Assembly (NCBI RefSeq): GCF_964204645.1
Contig: NW_027437456.1
Location: 64,001-102,000, forward strand
Source of the DNA: Tubulanus polymorphus
Taxonomy: Eukaryota > Nemertea > Palaeonemertea > Tubulaniformes > Tubulanidae
Reading direction: 5' to 3'
DNA length: 38,000 nucleotides
How positions within the stretch are numbered: the stretch's first letter is position 1; the number at the start of each line of letters is the position of its first letter. The position numbers were made by a program, and so were the translations under genes. This document shows, one piece after another, positions 28,771-38,000 of the stretch. The notes beneath the pieces were generated by a model. The model ran no database searches. It had not been told where the DNA came from and saw nothing but the letters and a program-made list of their open reading frames with translations.

Positions 28771-29469
28771 ATGGAGCCAGAACAATCACAAACTAACAAT
28801 ATTACAAATAATAATAATGGTGTTATAAATATTTATCAGAAGACATGTTGCAAATGTAGAAAACGTAAGCCATTTAAAGATTATTATAAACGTAAGATCG
28901 GCAAAGATGGTTTACGACATAATTGCAAAAGCTGTTATAATCAAAGTAATCAACAATATTATAGAGATAATATTGAAGCAAGCAACGATACAGTTAAGCA
29001 ATGGAAGGAAAATAATCCAGAACGCATTAAAGCGTATCAAAATAAATATCATAAAGAAAGATATCAAACAGATTTTAATTTTAAAATGAAACAATGTCTA
29101 GGTAATAGATCATCACAATTATTCAGTAAAGAAGCGCATTCAGTTACACTATCTAATTTATTGGGGTGTTCAGATGAATTTCTCAAATCATGGATAATAT
29201 ATCAATTCGACGATAAAATGAATGAAAAAAACTATGGTGAATACTTTCATATTGATCATGTGTTGCCGATTTCTAAATTTAACATGAATGATGAACACAA
29301 TCAGAAATTAATCTGGGGCTGGAAGAACTTAAGACCTTTAGAAAAAGTTGAAAATATTAGGAAAGGAAATAAACTAGATATGAAATTATATTTGAAACAG
29401 CCGTGTAAAGCAAAGACATTTGTTGAATTATGGAATTCAACACAGAATGAAAAACACGTTGAATCTTAA
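28759..29469 (+). CDS. HNH-family endonuclease with N-terminal zinc-binding motif
   Basis: An intact frame of 236 codons from ATG 28759 (232 from ATG 28771, which I prefer by promoter alignment). Near residue 30 is a zinc motif CCKCRKRKPFKDYYKRK...HNCKSC, widespread in phage and giant-virus HNH proteins. The C-terminal half has the HNH core: FHIDHVLPISKFN (first His pair), then WKNLRPLEKVENIRKGNK, whose Asn and following residues complete the fold. HNH enzymes cut DNA, some as homing endonucleases. Its place beside the terminal palindrome suggests a role in resolving or nicking termini, or a homing passenger. In B it is the only intact gene. Confidence 0.82.
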   Translation: MDIKMEPEQSQTNNITNNNNGVINIYQKTCCKCRKRKPFKDYYKRKIGKDGLRHNCKSCYNQSNQQYYRDNIEASNDTVKQWKENNPERIKAYQNKYHKERYQTDFNFKMKQCLGNRSSQLFSKEAHSVTLSNLLGCSDEFLKSWIIYQFDDKMNEKNYGEYFHIDHVLPISKFNMNDEHNQKLIWGWKNLRPLEKVENIRKGNKLDMKLYLKQPCKAKTFVELWNSTQNEKHVES

Positions 29470-30235
29470 GCGTTTATAATAAGAACTCTACTCGAGTCCC
29501 TCGTGTATATAGCCATGTGTGTATATAGCTATCCATATAACTGCCTATATGCATTTATACTAGCATCTGGCGCAGCTATATTCAGTTGAATGGGGAGTAA
29601 TGCCTCATTTGAATATTGATCGAACGTGCTCTTTCAATTGTAAGGAATTAATTAATTTCATCATAAAGAACACCCGTTACCATCCAGGCAAACGTACAGA
29701 AATAATCATCTTGGTCGAAGGTGCGCCACGTTGGCAGTTAGCAATCAACATTCACATACATAGGACGTATTGGATATTCTCTCTCGAAACACAGTTCACA
29801 GTTCTAAATCTAAATGTAAGTACCGTTTTTGTAGTTATTATGAAGTAGGGAAACCTTTAAACATATTTAAGTACAGTAATTCATTTTCACAACAACGCTG
29901 GGTTATTTGTATTGATATATATCTAACGACAGCTCCGTGACTTTGGAATACTCCGAGCTGTAATAAAGTGAAATACAAGCCACTTCCCAAACTCACAAGC
30001 AATGATTTGACTTGTGTTGAATTTTAACATAAACCTGGTTCAACTTCAAGTTATTATTATTTTCTACGCTAGATATCTTTTAGATAACAAAATGAAGACA
30101 ATTCAATCAAGAAGGTGAAGATGGATGGATTCTGAATCAGAAATTATGGATATTTCATCACAAGAGACTGAAGCTGTTTCATCATGCTGTATTATATATG
30201 CCGGAATTGCAGTTGCGCATACGTCAGTCGTTCGG
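29470..30235. other. Element B region between HNH gene and hub: no clear gene
   Basis: A weak 82-codon frame at 29600-29848 (starting MPHLNIDRTCSFNCKELINF) ends near a GTAAGT; I do not recognise it and keep it as doubtful. At 30128-30180 a short frame begins MDSESEIMDISSQETE, similar in style to the acidic beginning upstream of the 36-413 gene in element A, then stops. Confidence 0.45.
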
Positions 30236-30690
30236 TTGTTATTAATGGTGACGGCTGTTCTGTATTGATTGGTTACAATTCTATGTTTAAATGTTGTAGT
30301 TTACAGAATGAATTATACGATTGACACGTGCGCACTGAGCCAAAGCGGTCTTCTAGGACCGCTTTTCTATTGTTCTCCATTGTTCTATCTTCGATCGCTA
30401 CAATTTGCATAATGAATATATGTGTTTATGAAATAGTAATTCCACCAGGCGTTTCGTTGAATTGATTTTCAGTTGAGGATTTGATATCAAGGATCCGAAA
30501 TGACTTATCTGGACAGTTATAATTACTGCTCCTATTAGATAGACAATAGTAGTGAGATATTGAATCCTAATTTAAATAAAAAGTATTAAAAAAACAATAA
30601 CTTCAACTATATAGTGAATTCTATTATATTTTTAATATTTTCTTTTGCAATTCTAATTGACACTAGATTGAATAGATTTTGATAAGAATT
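30236..30690. repeat. Element B copy of the non-coding hub region
   Basis: Direct match to 572-1030, e.g. ATATGTGTTTATGAAATAG and GACTTATCTGGACAGTTATA. Carries its own perfect hairpin (AAAGCGGTC arms, about 30350-30375). A 48-bp piece (AGTGAATTC..ATTTTCTTTT) is duplicated again at 30720-30765. Confidence 0.88.
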
Positions 30691-30800
30691 GAATAAAAAA
30701 TTACATATCTTCAAATAGATAGTGAATTCAATTATATTTTTAATATTTTCTTTTCAAAAGGAGAATACTTTATATTTTGATAAGATTTGAAAGATTTGGT

Positions 30801-32460
30801 TTTCTGCATAGCCATTCAGAATGATTGGAATTGTAGTAAATTGAAATACCGATACATGAAATAAAATGCATTGACAGATTCGAACCTAATATGCAAACAC
30901 TGTGTTAACGTCAAATATGATTCAGCTTTGAAACCGAAAATACGCGGACGTACAATCAACAAATATGAATTTATTTGACCAGGCATTTATTTTGGCATTC
31001 AAACATCATGATACTGTATTATCACCATGCTTAAAAATTGATCCGTCCTATTATCCGTCCTCTAAAGCACCTGCTGAGTCGATAGATTGAGTGAATTTAC
31101 AGATAAGAACGTATTATGATTTAGAATAGATTTAAGAAGTTAATGTTTTTATTGAAATATTTGAATAAATACATATATTGTAGTGTAGATTCAATCAATA
31201 AATTATGAATTGATTTGGTCTGGGTTTCCGGCTGATGTTGATTTTGGCTTTTATGGATTACAAATTCTATAGTGATAAACAATTGATACCTGCAACATGT
31301 GTGTAAATCAAACCTATTCCACTAGTTGCGTGTGTTTCCTAATAAACGGGAGAGTCCCACTAGTTGCGTGTGTTTCCTAATAAACGGGAGAGTCACTCTT
31401 GATCTGAGTTATTAGAAAAATAATGTTCATTTAGTTCATTGCCTTTTTGAAAATTCTGTAATAATATTTGTTCTTTCCTAATTTTTATTACCGTATGAAC
31501 CAATGATATGCTTTGTAAATATGATGTTATAAAATAAATTTGAATTTGAATTAAATTTGAACATGAGAATCAGGCATAACTTGTGTTTTTTCAACTTGTC
31601 TTTTGTTAACAGTTCCAGAGTTTCAATTACAATCAAATTCAAATTGGCTAAAAAAAGTACATAGGACTAAATGAAATGAACCGTTTAGTTACTGCAAACC
31701 TATTCCAGTGTTATGTCGATCGTGTTGAATCACTTTCCCTGAGTTAAAAGAATCAGATCTTCTATGGTACAACATCGGTCGAAGAGAGACATCTTGGTGT
31801 TGACGGTCCTTGACCATCTAACTACATGCATTTGACATTGGAATCAGCATCATACCCATTTGAACTGCAAAATATTCATACAACATGAAAACCTACAGTA
31901 CATGTATACAGTAATCAAACTTTCACCGATGTTGGATATTTGAATGAACATTAGGTTTATTTCAGTATTCTAAAGCAGGAAATAATAAGCCCAATCAATA
32001 GGCCCTATTCCCATTGGAACAATTGTATAATGCGTACGCTATACTGTACACTTATTAGTCAAGAATGGAGAAAACGGTATACCAAACCTACGAACAGCAA
32101 AATGTACATGCCTACAATGATTTCTGGTAATACAAGCCGTGACCACATGAACGTTTTGGTTTGACTAATAATGTCAGCAGGTCAGAGAAGGCCTGGCCAA
32201 ACTTAACCACATGGCTCAAATCAATTAGCCTTTCTGCGTGTGAATATTTCACTGTATTGTTTTAAAAATAGGCCTATCGAGTGAATTAGTACATAGAATG
32301 AATTAGACTTTAGGCTAGTCCTGACCAAATCCTATCCATGTTATAATGGCACCAGTTAGGCCCTATAGTAACATCACTGGAGGGCCGACGAGAGGAAAAA
32401 AGTTGTGTTTGTAGTACATAGGCATGGTAGGCTTGAGGTACTCACTTAATACTTAAAACG
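30801..32460. other. Gene-free flank
   Basis: No supported gene. One exact tandem duplication of 38 bp, unit CCACTAGTTGCGTGTGTTTC..., lies at 31319-31394. The rest shows only AT-rich single-copy-looking sequence, with TAGGCCTA-like hexamers becoming frequent after 31980. Confidence 0.6.
31319..31394 (+). repeat. Two identical 38-bp tandem units
   Basis: CCACTAGTTGCGTGTGTTTC through CGGGAGAGTC is repeated head to tail without differences, implying recent duplication. Confidence 0.95.
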
Positions 32461-32462
32461 CT

Positions 32463-32788
32463 GTTGTTATCTGTACGTGACTGTACGGCGATTTCTACAG
32501 GTTAGCCGTATGTGAGTACGTTGACGCTCAGACTCGCAATATTGGGATTCGATACCAAACGAAAAAAAAATCCAGTTGAAGTCCGGTGATTTACCCACTG
32601 TGCCCCAGAACGTAACTGCAGGGTGGATGAAATTTGATTTACAAATAGCCTAGCCACACCTACCCCAAACTCTATTCTTTCACGCTTGCCCGTTTGCAGA
32701 TTATAGGAACTCACGTACAGCGTTTTTAGGGAACTCACGAACGGTTAACCTGTGGATATCACCGTACAGTCACGTACGGGTAACAACT
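32463..32788. mobile_element. Small inverted-repeat element (MITE-like) containing a tRNA-like sequence
   Basis: Terminal inverted repeats of about 55-58 bp: left GTTGTTATCTGTACGTGACT..., right ...AGTCACGTACGGGTAACAAC, about 80% complementary. Total length about 325 bp. No transposase. Confidence 0.75.
32530..32613 (-). repeat. tRNA-like (tRNA-derived SINE head or tRNA pseudogene)
   Basis: On the - strand: GGCACAGTGGGTAAATCACC (A-box-like), then GGACTTCAACTGG (anticodon-arm-like), a T-run, and GGTATCGAATCCC (B-box-like). The order and spacing fit a degenerate tRNA with RNA polymerase III promoter boxes. The arms do not all pair, so not a working tRNA. Confidence 0.6.
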
Positions 32789-33370
32789 ATGTACTTAAAA
32801 TGCTATTGGGTACTATAAAATAGGCCTATATATAGACAAATAAATACCGATAGGTAGGCTTTCTTAGCTCCACACTTCCACACAACCGAACCAACTGACC
32901 AACCAGTATATTTATTCCCAGTACGCACCAACCGGCACAGGCCTAACACTGTTTGTCAACTGTGTGTACCGTAGTAGGCTATCGATAATCACCTGATACT
33001 TTTCTGTCGTTTGTTTTCTCTCTGAGACGAACGTAATTCTAGTAGCCCTCCGCGACTCAATTAAACTTGATCAATTCAAAATCTGTTTATTGACGCTTTT
33101 GGTTACATGAACTGATCAGCAATATACTTAAATGAAATAACCGGAATAACAAGAAATCAAAAATATTAAAGAGGTAACAAACAAATGCCCGTAAACCTGT
33201 TAGACACGCGAACGCCGGACTCGTAAACTCTTGGACTGGGACCCACTGAGCAATAAATTCATAAAATTGACTTTGAAATTGATTGTGGAGAAGAGAGGAA
33301 ATTATTCGATAGCTCTTCCTCGAAAAGAAGAGAGAAATTTCGAAAAAAAAACACAACATGGCTACTAATT
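32789..33370. other. No gene recognised
   Basis: Contains TAGGCCTAT-type words and short low-confidence ORFs without family motifs. Confidence 0.5.
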
Positions 33371-33372
33371 GA

Positions 33373-33610
33373 GCGGAGCCAAATTTCCGATGTTTACGGC
33401 TCGACAGTGCCTTTATAACGTGGATTCATCAAAATTCCCATGCAGTATCTGGAGATTGAAGTGAGCTGAAGGATATCATACGGATTGTATCGGCGACAGC
33501 GGTATGGTAAGGAAGCCTTTACGCTTTTAACAAAAACTGTGTGGAAAAGGGAAAAAAAATAATAAATATAGCTGCAAAGCAGCGATAACGGGTTTCTGCC
33601 TTGCTGGATA
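33373..33610. repeat. Dispersed repeat related to 36376-36735, copy 1
   Basis: Begins with CCAAATTTCCGATGTTTACGGCTC and ends AATAATAAATATAGCTGCAA then AGCAGCGATAACGGGTTT. Both ends recur in order near 36380 and 36690. The end bears the hairpin GCTGC-AAA-GCAGC. Confidence 0.65.
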
Positions 33611-33770
33611 CAATGTCGTACAAGCGTGCGTGCAAACATTTCACCGAAAGGTGCGCCACCTAGGGGTCAACTTATGACATGGATATGTTGACCCACAAGG
33701 GCTTCTACGCGCAAAGTACTAATGTACCAAGTTTAGAGGAAATCGAGAATAGCGAAGATACAGTATTTTT

Positions 33771-34650
33771 ACCATTCCCTAGTGGCAGTTGTATGAACTA
33801 ATTTTGGCGGTTTGCGTACTATACTTATGTTTATGTACTCACACCAGGTTTTTGTTTAGGTCTATCATAAAATGACTAATTTCACGTAAGGAAACGGATG
33901 TTAGAATGAGTTTTCGAAATGTACGCCCCCTACTGGTTAGAATAGGAACTTATTATGAGAGGGGTTCGTTGTATCTTATATCCAGGTATACGTGTATCAA
34001 TTTTCATAGAAATCCCTTTATCCGCTTAGAAGATATGAATGAAAATGTATTTCCAGCAAAATGTAGGTGGCGCTCCTGATGAACCGTATAAGTTACCTAT
34101 TTAAACCATACATCACTTCAAGTATCTTGAAAAGGGCTGCTAACCACACATTGCAACCTCGATTCTATCGCCAACGGTTAAGGACCTAGGAGCAAAAATC
34201 GTTGTTTTCACAGTTCCCTGGTGGCAGTTGTATGAACTATTTATGCAGGATGGCATATTACACACATGTCTTTGTACTTATACCAAGTTTTGTGATTTTC
34301 ACAATAAACAGACCGCATTAAATGTGAAAAATGGATGTTGAAATCGATTTTTCAAAATTTACGCCCCCTAGTGGTTAAAATGGGAACTAATCATATAAGG
34401 GGTTCGTTTCGTTTAGTAACCAGGTACATGTGTATCAATTTTTATAGAAATCCATTGATACCCTCAGTCGATATAGATGAAAATGCGTATTCCAGCGTCT
34501 TATAGGTGGCGCTACTGGCGAACCATATGAGCTACATAGTTATACCATACATCAATACAAGCATCTTCGCAAGGGCTACTGGTCAATCGTTGCAACCACA
34601 ATTCTCTCCACCGCTTAAGGAGCTAGTTGCAAAAATCTCTTTGAAAAATT
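33771..34650 (+). repeat. Long tandem repeat, two units of about 435 bp
   Basis: Unit 1 starts near 33774 (CCCTAGTGGCAGTTGTATGA) and unit 2 near 34215 (CCCTGGTGGCAGTTGTATGA). They remain alignable through GAAATCC..GATA, the GGTGGCGCT block and the Thr/Leu-like GTTAAGGA ending. Each unit has two or more CTCF-like cores. Identity about 75-80%. Confidence 0.85.
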
Positions 34651-35158
34651 TGGGGGCCCATTTTCGAGCCCGTAGAGCCCAAACGGTTAATCGCAGATAG
34701 GGCGTGCCATTGAATTTTTTAGCCTCCAGGCTGTTATGAACAACTTTCGAGCTCGGCCGAAGCTGAAAACTCAAAGACAAAAATTTTTCTCACACAGTTA
34801 CTTTTCGATGTCAGAATTTTCAAATGTAAAACGCCCCCTGGTGGGTGAACGGGGTCCCCAATCAAAGATCCCTTCGACTTACCTCAAGGTACCTGTGATC
34901 CGTACATCTCACGAAAGTTTCAAGTTAATCCGTCAAGGAATATTGTAATGCTCACAGAATATAGCCATCTAGGCTCTCGCGTATAGATACCGTAGCTGCA
35001 TTCATTAGCTCTATCCAGGGAAGTTACTGCAAGGATGCTATTGCTTGTATATGAGGCACAAAAATTCCTCAGTTGCATTCACTCGAGACTGACCCCATTC
35101 AGTGCGCCACATATATATAGCACCCTAACGAAAGCCGGTGCTCGGGGAACTAAGCTCG
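34651..35158. other. No gene recognised
   Basis: Contains one more CTCF-like core at 34831. No ORF with family motifs. Confidence 0.5.
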
Positions 35159-35723
35159 GTACCTTTAAAATATATAATGTAACAATATCCGTAGTTATAG
35201 TATGATAGTGTATAATTCCAAAGCTAAAGCTGTTTATTTCTCGAATCGTGGAAGGCAAATGTGTTACAATATTTGATATGATAGTAGTAATTGTTTAATA
35301 TACATATAGATATTCATGCAACTATTTGCGACACTTCAGTCATTTTATCTCTTGCTATTATAATCGTAGTAATGAATCTAACATTCGTTATAAGTTAATC
35401 TTAATTCCGATCGGTCTTGACCAACTAGCGGACGTGAGCTAGTAAGCATCATAGACTTTTAGCCAACTTAAGGTAGAGCGGCGTGTGCTCAACTCTGACC
35501 GATATATTCTTCTCTCTAATATTTCAGTCATAATCCACTATGAATAATATGACTTCACAATTATCAATGTCAATTCAGTTATCTTCAAAATTGATAGATT
35601 TAAAAACAAAGTCTTCTTACCTTTAAAATATATAATGTAACAATATCCGTAGTTATAGTATGATAGTGTATAATTCCAAAGCTAAAGCTGTTTATTTCTC
35701 GAATCGTGGAAGGCAAATGTGAC
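35159..35723. repeat. 104-bp near-identical direct repeats bracketing about 355 bp
   Basis: Copies at about 35160-35263 and 35620-35723, from ACCTTTAAAATATATAATGT to GGAAGGCAAATGTG. The internal part has a tRNA-like or structured patch (35415-35505). Pattern suggests a very small LTR-like element or a recent segmental duplication. After the second copy, an imperfect hairpin (35707-35761) has GACCCAAGA-CCGA-TCTTGGGTC at its core. Confidence 0.75.
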
Positions 35724-36375
35724 CCAAGACCGATCTTGGGTCCCCATCTCACCTTCCACAATCCACCAACCCCAATTCTTCTGATTGGTCAAAAACAAAA
35801 ACTGGTTAAAGATAATTGGTGGATACTTGTTGCCTGGTCAAAATGTTAAGTTGTCGCTTTGATATGAAACAGTTATAAAAAAATTGCATAACGAGGACTA
35901 TTTTCGGCAGAGAGGGCAGAGGATGTTTACACACATCTTAAAGCAGCTTAATGGAGGCCAGATGACTGACCCCCTGGATTTCGTTAGCAGCAGATAACAA
36001 CATTGTGTTGCTGCCCACGGGAAAAGTTTCGAAATACTTAACTATCAAAATACTGAACTATTATTGTTCCCAGACAACGAATATCCACATTTTGATGGAT
36101 ATAAAACTCGGTACATCCACTATAAAATCAATTTCATTATTATATAATCGATTACAACATCTGATAAATGGGAATATATGATAGATAAAATATGATAGAA
36201 TGTGAGAAAAAATGTCATAAACTGTCGCTTTGTTATATCTATATATAAAGATACTAAACACTACTGATCTAGTACACACGCTCTATCACTGCTTATAGGG
36301 ACACTGACATAAACAGACGCGCTGTGGGAATGACACGTAGGCAATACACATACGTAGATGGATACTGTTTGAATC

Positions 36376-36551
36376 GGGCCTAAATTTCGATGTTTAGAGG
36401 CTCACAGTGAGTAAACAGTGCAATTCTGATTAATATCACGTACATTATTTGTCAATGCAGCGTAGTACTTGTGATACAGAATGGTTTCACCGACAGTGAA
36501 AGTAAGTTGCAGTTGTTTATATCCTTTCAGTAAGATCCAGTGTGAAAAAGA

Positions 36552-36594
<43 letters not shown>

Positions 36595-36735
36595 CAGCAG
36601 GAATACAATAGGGTTTTGCGAAGGCAGCAGAAACCCTAATAATCAGCAGGAATACAATAGGGTTTCTGCGAAGGCAGCAGAAACCCTAATAATAAATATA
36701 GCTGCAAAGCAGCGATAACGGGTTTTCTGAGCAGG
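36376..36735. repeat. Dispersed repeat copy 2 with microsatellite and stacked hairpins
   Basis: Begins like copy 1 (33373), then a pure (AAT)n array of about 13-14 units at 36552-36594. Two head-to-tail units follow (AATCAGCAGGAATACAATAG...), each holding the inverted repeat AGGGTTTCTGC/GCAGAAACCCT, then AATATAGCTGCAAAGCAGCG. The arrangement resembles mollusc elements with internal microsatellites (thought to be non-autonomous Helentron relatives). Confidence 0.75.
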
Positions 36736-38000
36736 CGTGCTATTCATACTTTGAAAAGTGGATAATAGAAATACATGTATATCAATACGGGATACGCATT
36801 AGACGTGTCAAGTCATACCAATGCGGTTTAACATAACATAATTTATAGTTATAGTCAAATTGGGGGTTATTCGGGTCGTTTAGTTGTCTGCGGAGTCGAG
36901 TAGATTGGTTACCCGTCTGTAACATTGGTTACGGAAACGACTCGTCAGCTTGATGAGTTGTTGTATGTATTATGATTGTGCACCACCTGCATTTTCCGAA
37001 ATAATGTTCATATAATTATTTGAAGGGAGGATTGAAATCAATTATCAACGTACATCTGAATATGTAATAGTCCTTAGTAACTTTCTGTTGCAGAGGGCAT
37101 AGAAAAGATTTTGAAATTATTTAATTACAATATAAATTTTATTTACGAAAAATAAACTATTATGGTCAGTACAAATTGAAAATTCATAGTGTATTTTTAA
37201 GAACAAGCTTACATAGCTTATTGAATACATCACGTACATTTGAATTTTATAAGTGATGGGTAAAAATCAACGTGTGACAGAAAAAAATGTAGTTAATTAT
37301 TTAACAATATCGAAATATGTGCTCTCTTTTGAAACTAATGGAGTGATACGCAATTAATCACATGGCCTGTATTAAGAGATAGAACATACAAGTTGGATAT
37401 TTATAAGTCGAAACATGTGAACAGAAACTGCAACTTTGATGTCAGTGACCAGTATCGAATTACACAACGACAATTAAACTCAACAAACATTATTAAAGAA
37501 TGTTTCAAACAAAATGCTTTATATAACGACATGAATAAACTTGTTTTACAAAACAAGAAAGTACATTTTGAACTTTTCAATGGTCGAATCCCATTTATTC
37601 ACAGTAACCTGTGATGTGGCGATCCTCGGAGCCAACAAGTGGTCACGGCCGTCGCGTGCACTCATTTCTTTGAAAATCTAGCTTCCTCGCGGAGCGGGAC
37701 CTGGTGACGCTGTGCCCCGCCCCCTTCGCGCTGAGAAATATCTTATTCCCATTCAGCAGAGACAGGTTTTAAAGATCATAGAGTGCATCGCTGGAGGGTT
37801 TCGATCCAATTTGAATTGGTGCGGTGGCGCTCTCAATGCGGAAGTTTTTGTGAATTTTTCAGTCGGCGACGGACCTTTATCGTTGTAAGTGATGTAATAT
37901 GTAAAAAATGCAGGGAAACCTATCTCAATTTGTTTTTAGCGATGCAGCGGAACTAATAAGGAACATTTTGATATATAACATGACTATAGTACACTATCCC
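36736..38000. other. Right end: no confident gene; possible CpG-rich promoter/first exon at 37600-37890
   Basis: A 73-codon frame at 37393-37614 (start TTG) has no recognisable motif. From 37620 to 37890 the sequence becomes CpG-rich, with a CCGCCCCC Sp1-type box, and is followed by GTAAGT (37884-37889), which could be a 5' splice donor. This might be the beginning of a host gene running off the window. Evidence is weak. Confidence 0.3.

Larger units (their letters stand above)
28551..30800. mobile_element. Truncated second Polinton copy (element B), left terminus only
   Basis: The left end is a palindrome (28551-28700) starting AGTAATAGGG, related to the palindrome ending element A, followed by a shared subterminal block, an HNH gene and a non-coding block homologous to 572-1030. 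Homology with A weakens after about 30690 and stops near 30800. No integrase, capsid or polymerase follows, and no second palindrome. It is thus a 5' fragment in inverted position to the end of A, with host-like DNA and the Helentron between them. Confidence 0.82.

Noticed and set aside
29600-29848. 82-codon ORF after the HNH gene as a real gene
   Set aside because: No motif, no promoter-class motif before it, and a hydrophobic, irregular end; kept only as doubtful.
572-30690. The long direct repeats 572-1030 and 30236-30690 as LTRs of a giant retroelement
   Set aside because: No retroviral gene order between them, and B's left palindrome plus HNH gene explain the match as two copies of the same Polinton region.
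32530-32613. Functional tRNA gene
   Set aside because: Box-like sequences are present but the arms do not pair and a long T/A run interrupts the anticodon region.
1-38000. rRNA genes, riboswitches or bacterial operons
   Set aside because: No rRNA-like sequence was seen; overlapping genes on the Polinton are viral packing, not bacterial operons.

Overview
The window is animal nuclear DNA, most likely from a marine invertebrate (a lophotrochozoan or mollusc-like genome is my inference). It is packed with mobile elements, and I can identify no host protein-coding gene with confidence. Base composition changes sharply: about 1-15,970 is very AT-rich and gene-dense, and the rest is less AT-rich and mostly repeats. 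LAYOUT: (1) 1-15,972 is most of a Polinton/Maverick-class virus-like DNA transposon (element A). The + strand carries an unknown ORF cut by the window start, a possible hub region, a 200-aa protein, a small basic membrane protein, a DDE integrase with a chromodomain-like tail, and a viral-type packaging ATPase. The - strand carries a zinc-finger/tandem-repeat protein, the double-jelly-roll major capsid protein, several membrane or coiled-coil virion-type proteins, a penton-like minor capsid protein, a small OB-like protein, and a protein-primed family B DNA polymerase of about 1,345 codons with an N-terminal zinc-finger region. The element ends in a large palindrome. (2) 15,973-18,844 holds a decayed non-LTR reverse transcriptase remnant and dispersed repeats. 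(3) 18,845-26,079 (- strand) is a decayed Helentron-type rolling-circle transposon: cysteine protease-like domain, OTU protease, HUH replication initiator, PIF1-like helicase and a C-terminal AP-type endonuclease. (4) 26,080-28,550 is satellites and dispersed repeats. (5) 28,551-about 30,800 is a second, truncated copy of the Polinton (element B): a left terminal palindrome, an HNH endonuclease gene, and about 455 bp of non-coding DNA homologous to 572-1,030 of element A. (6) 30,800-38,000 is repeats, a tRNA-like sequence inside a small inverted-repeat element, CTCF-like motifs and a microsatellite-tailed repeat.

ELEMENT A AND B TOGETHER: element B seems to show what lies left of this window for element A. 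The inferred full order is palindromic terminus, HNH gene, acidic-N-terminus ORF, hairpin-rich hub, integrase/ATPase arm, convergent junction, virion genes, polymerase, palindromic terminus. Both terminal genes (HNH and polymerase) share the same promoter-like block next to the palindrome.

MAIN OBSERVATIONS: two distinct start-site motifs split the genes into a replication/terminal class (TTTTAATAAAAA..TATTAAAATGGA) and a virion class (T-run plus TAAATAAATG, strongly like poxvirus late promoters). Most genes are collinear but carry one or two interruptions; six of the seven in-frame stops in the element A - strand genes are TAA. The element's ends are near-perfect palindromes of about 130-bp arms. 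Together these suggest a recently active, virus-like Polinton lineage with a poxvirus-like transcription logic, now decaying.
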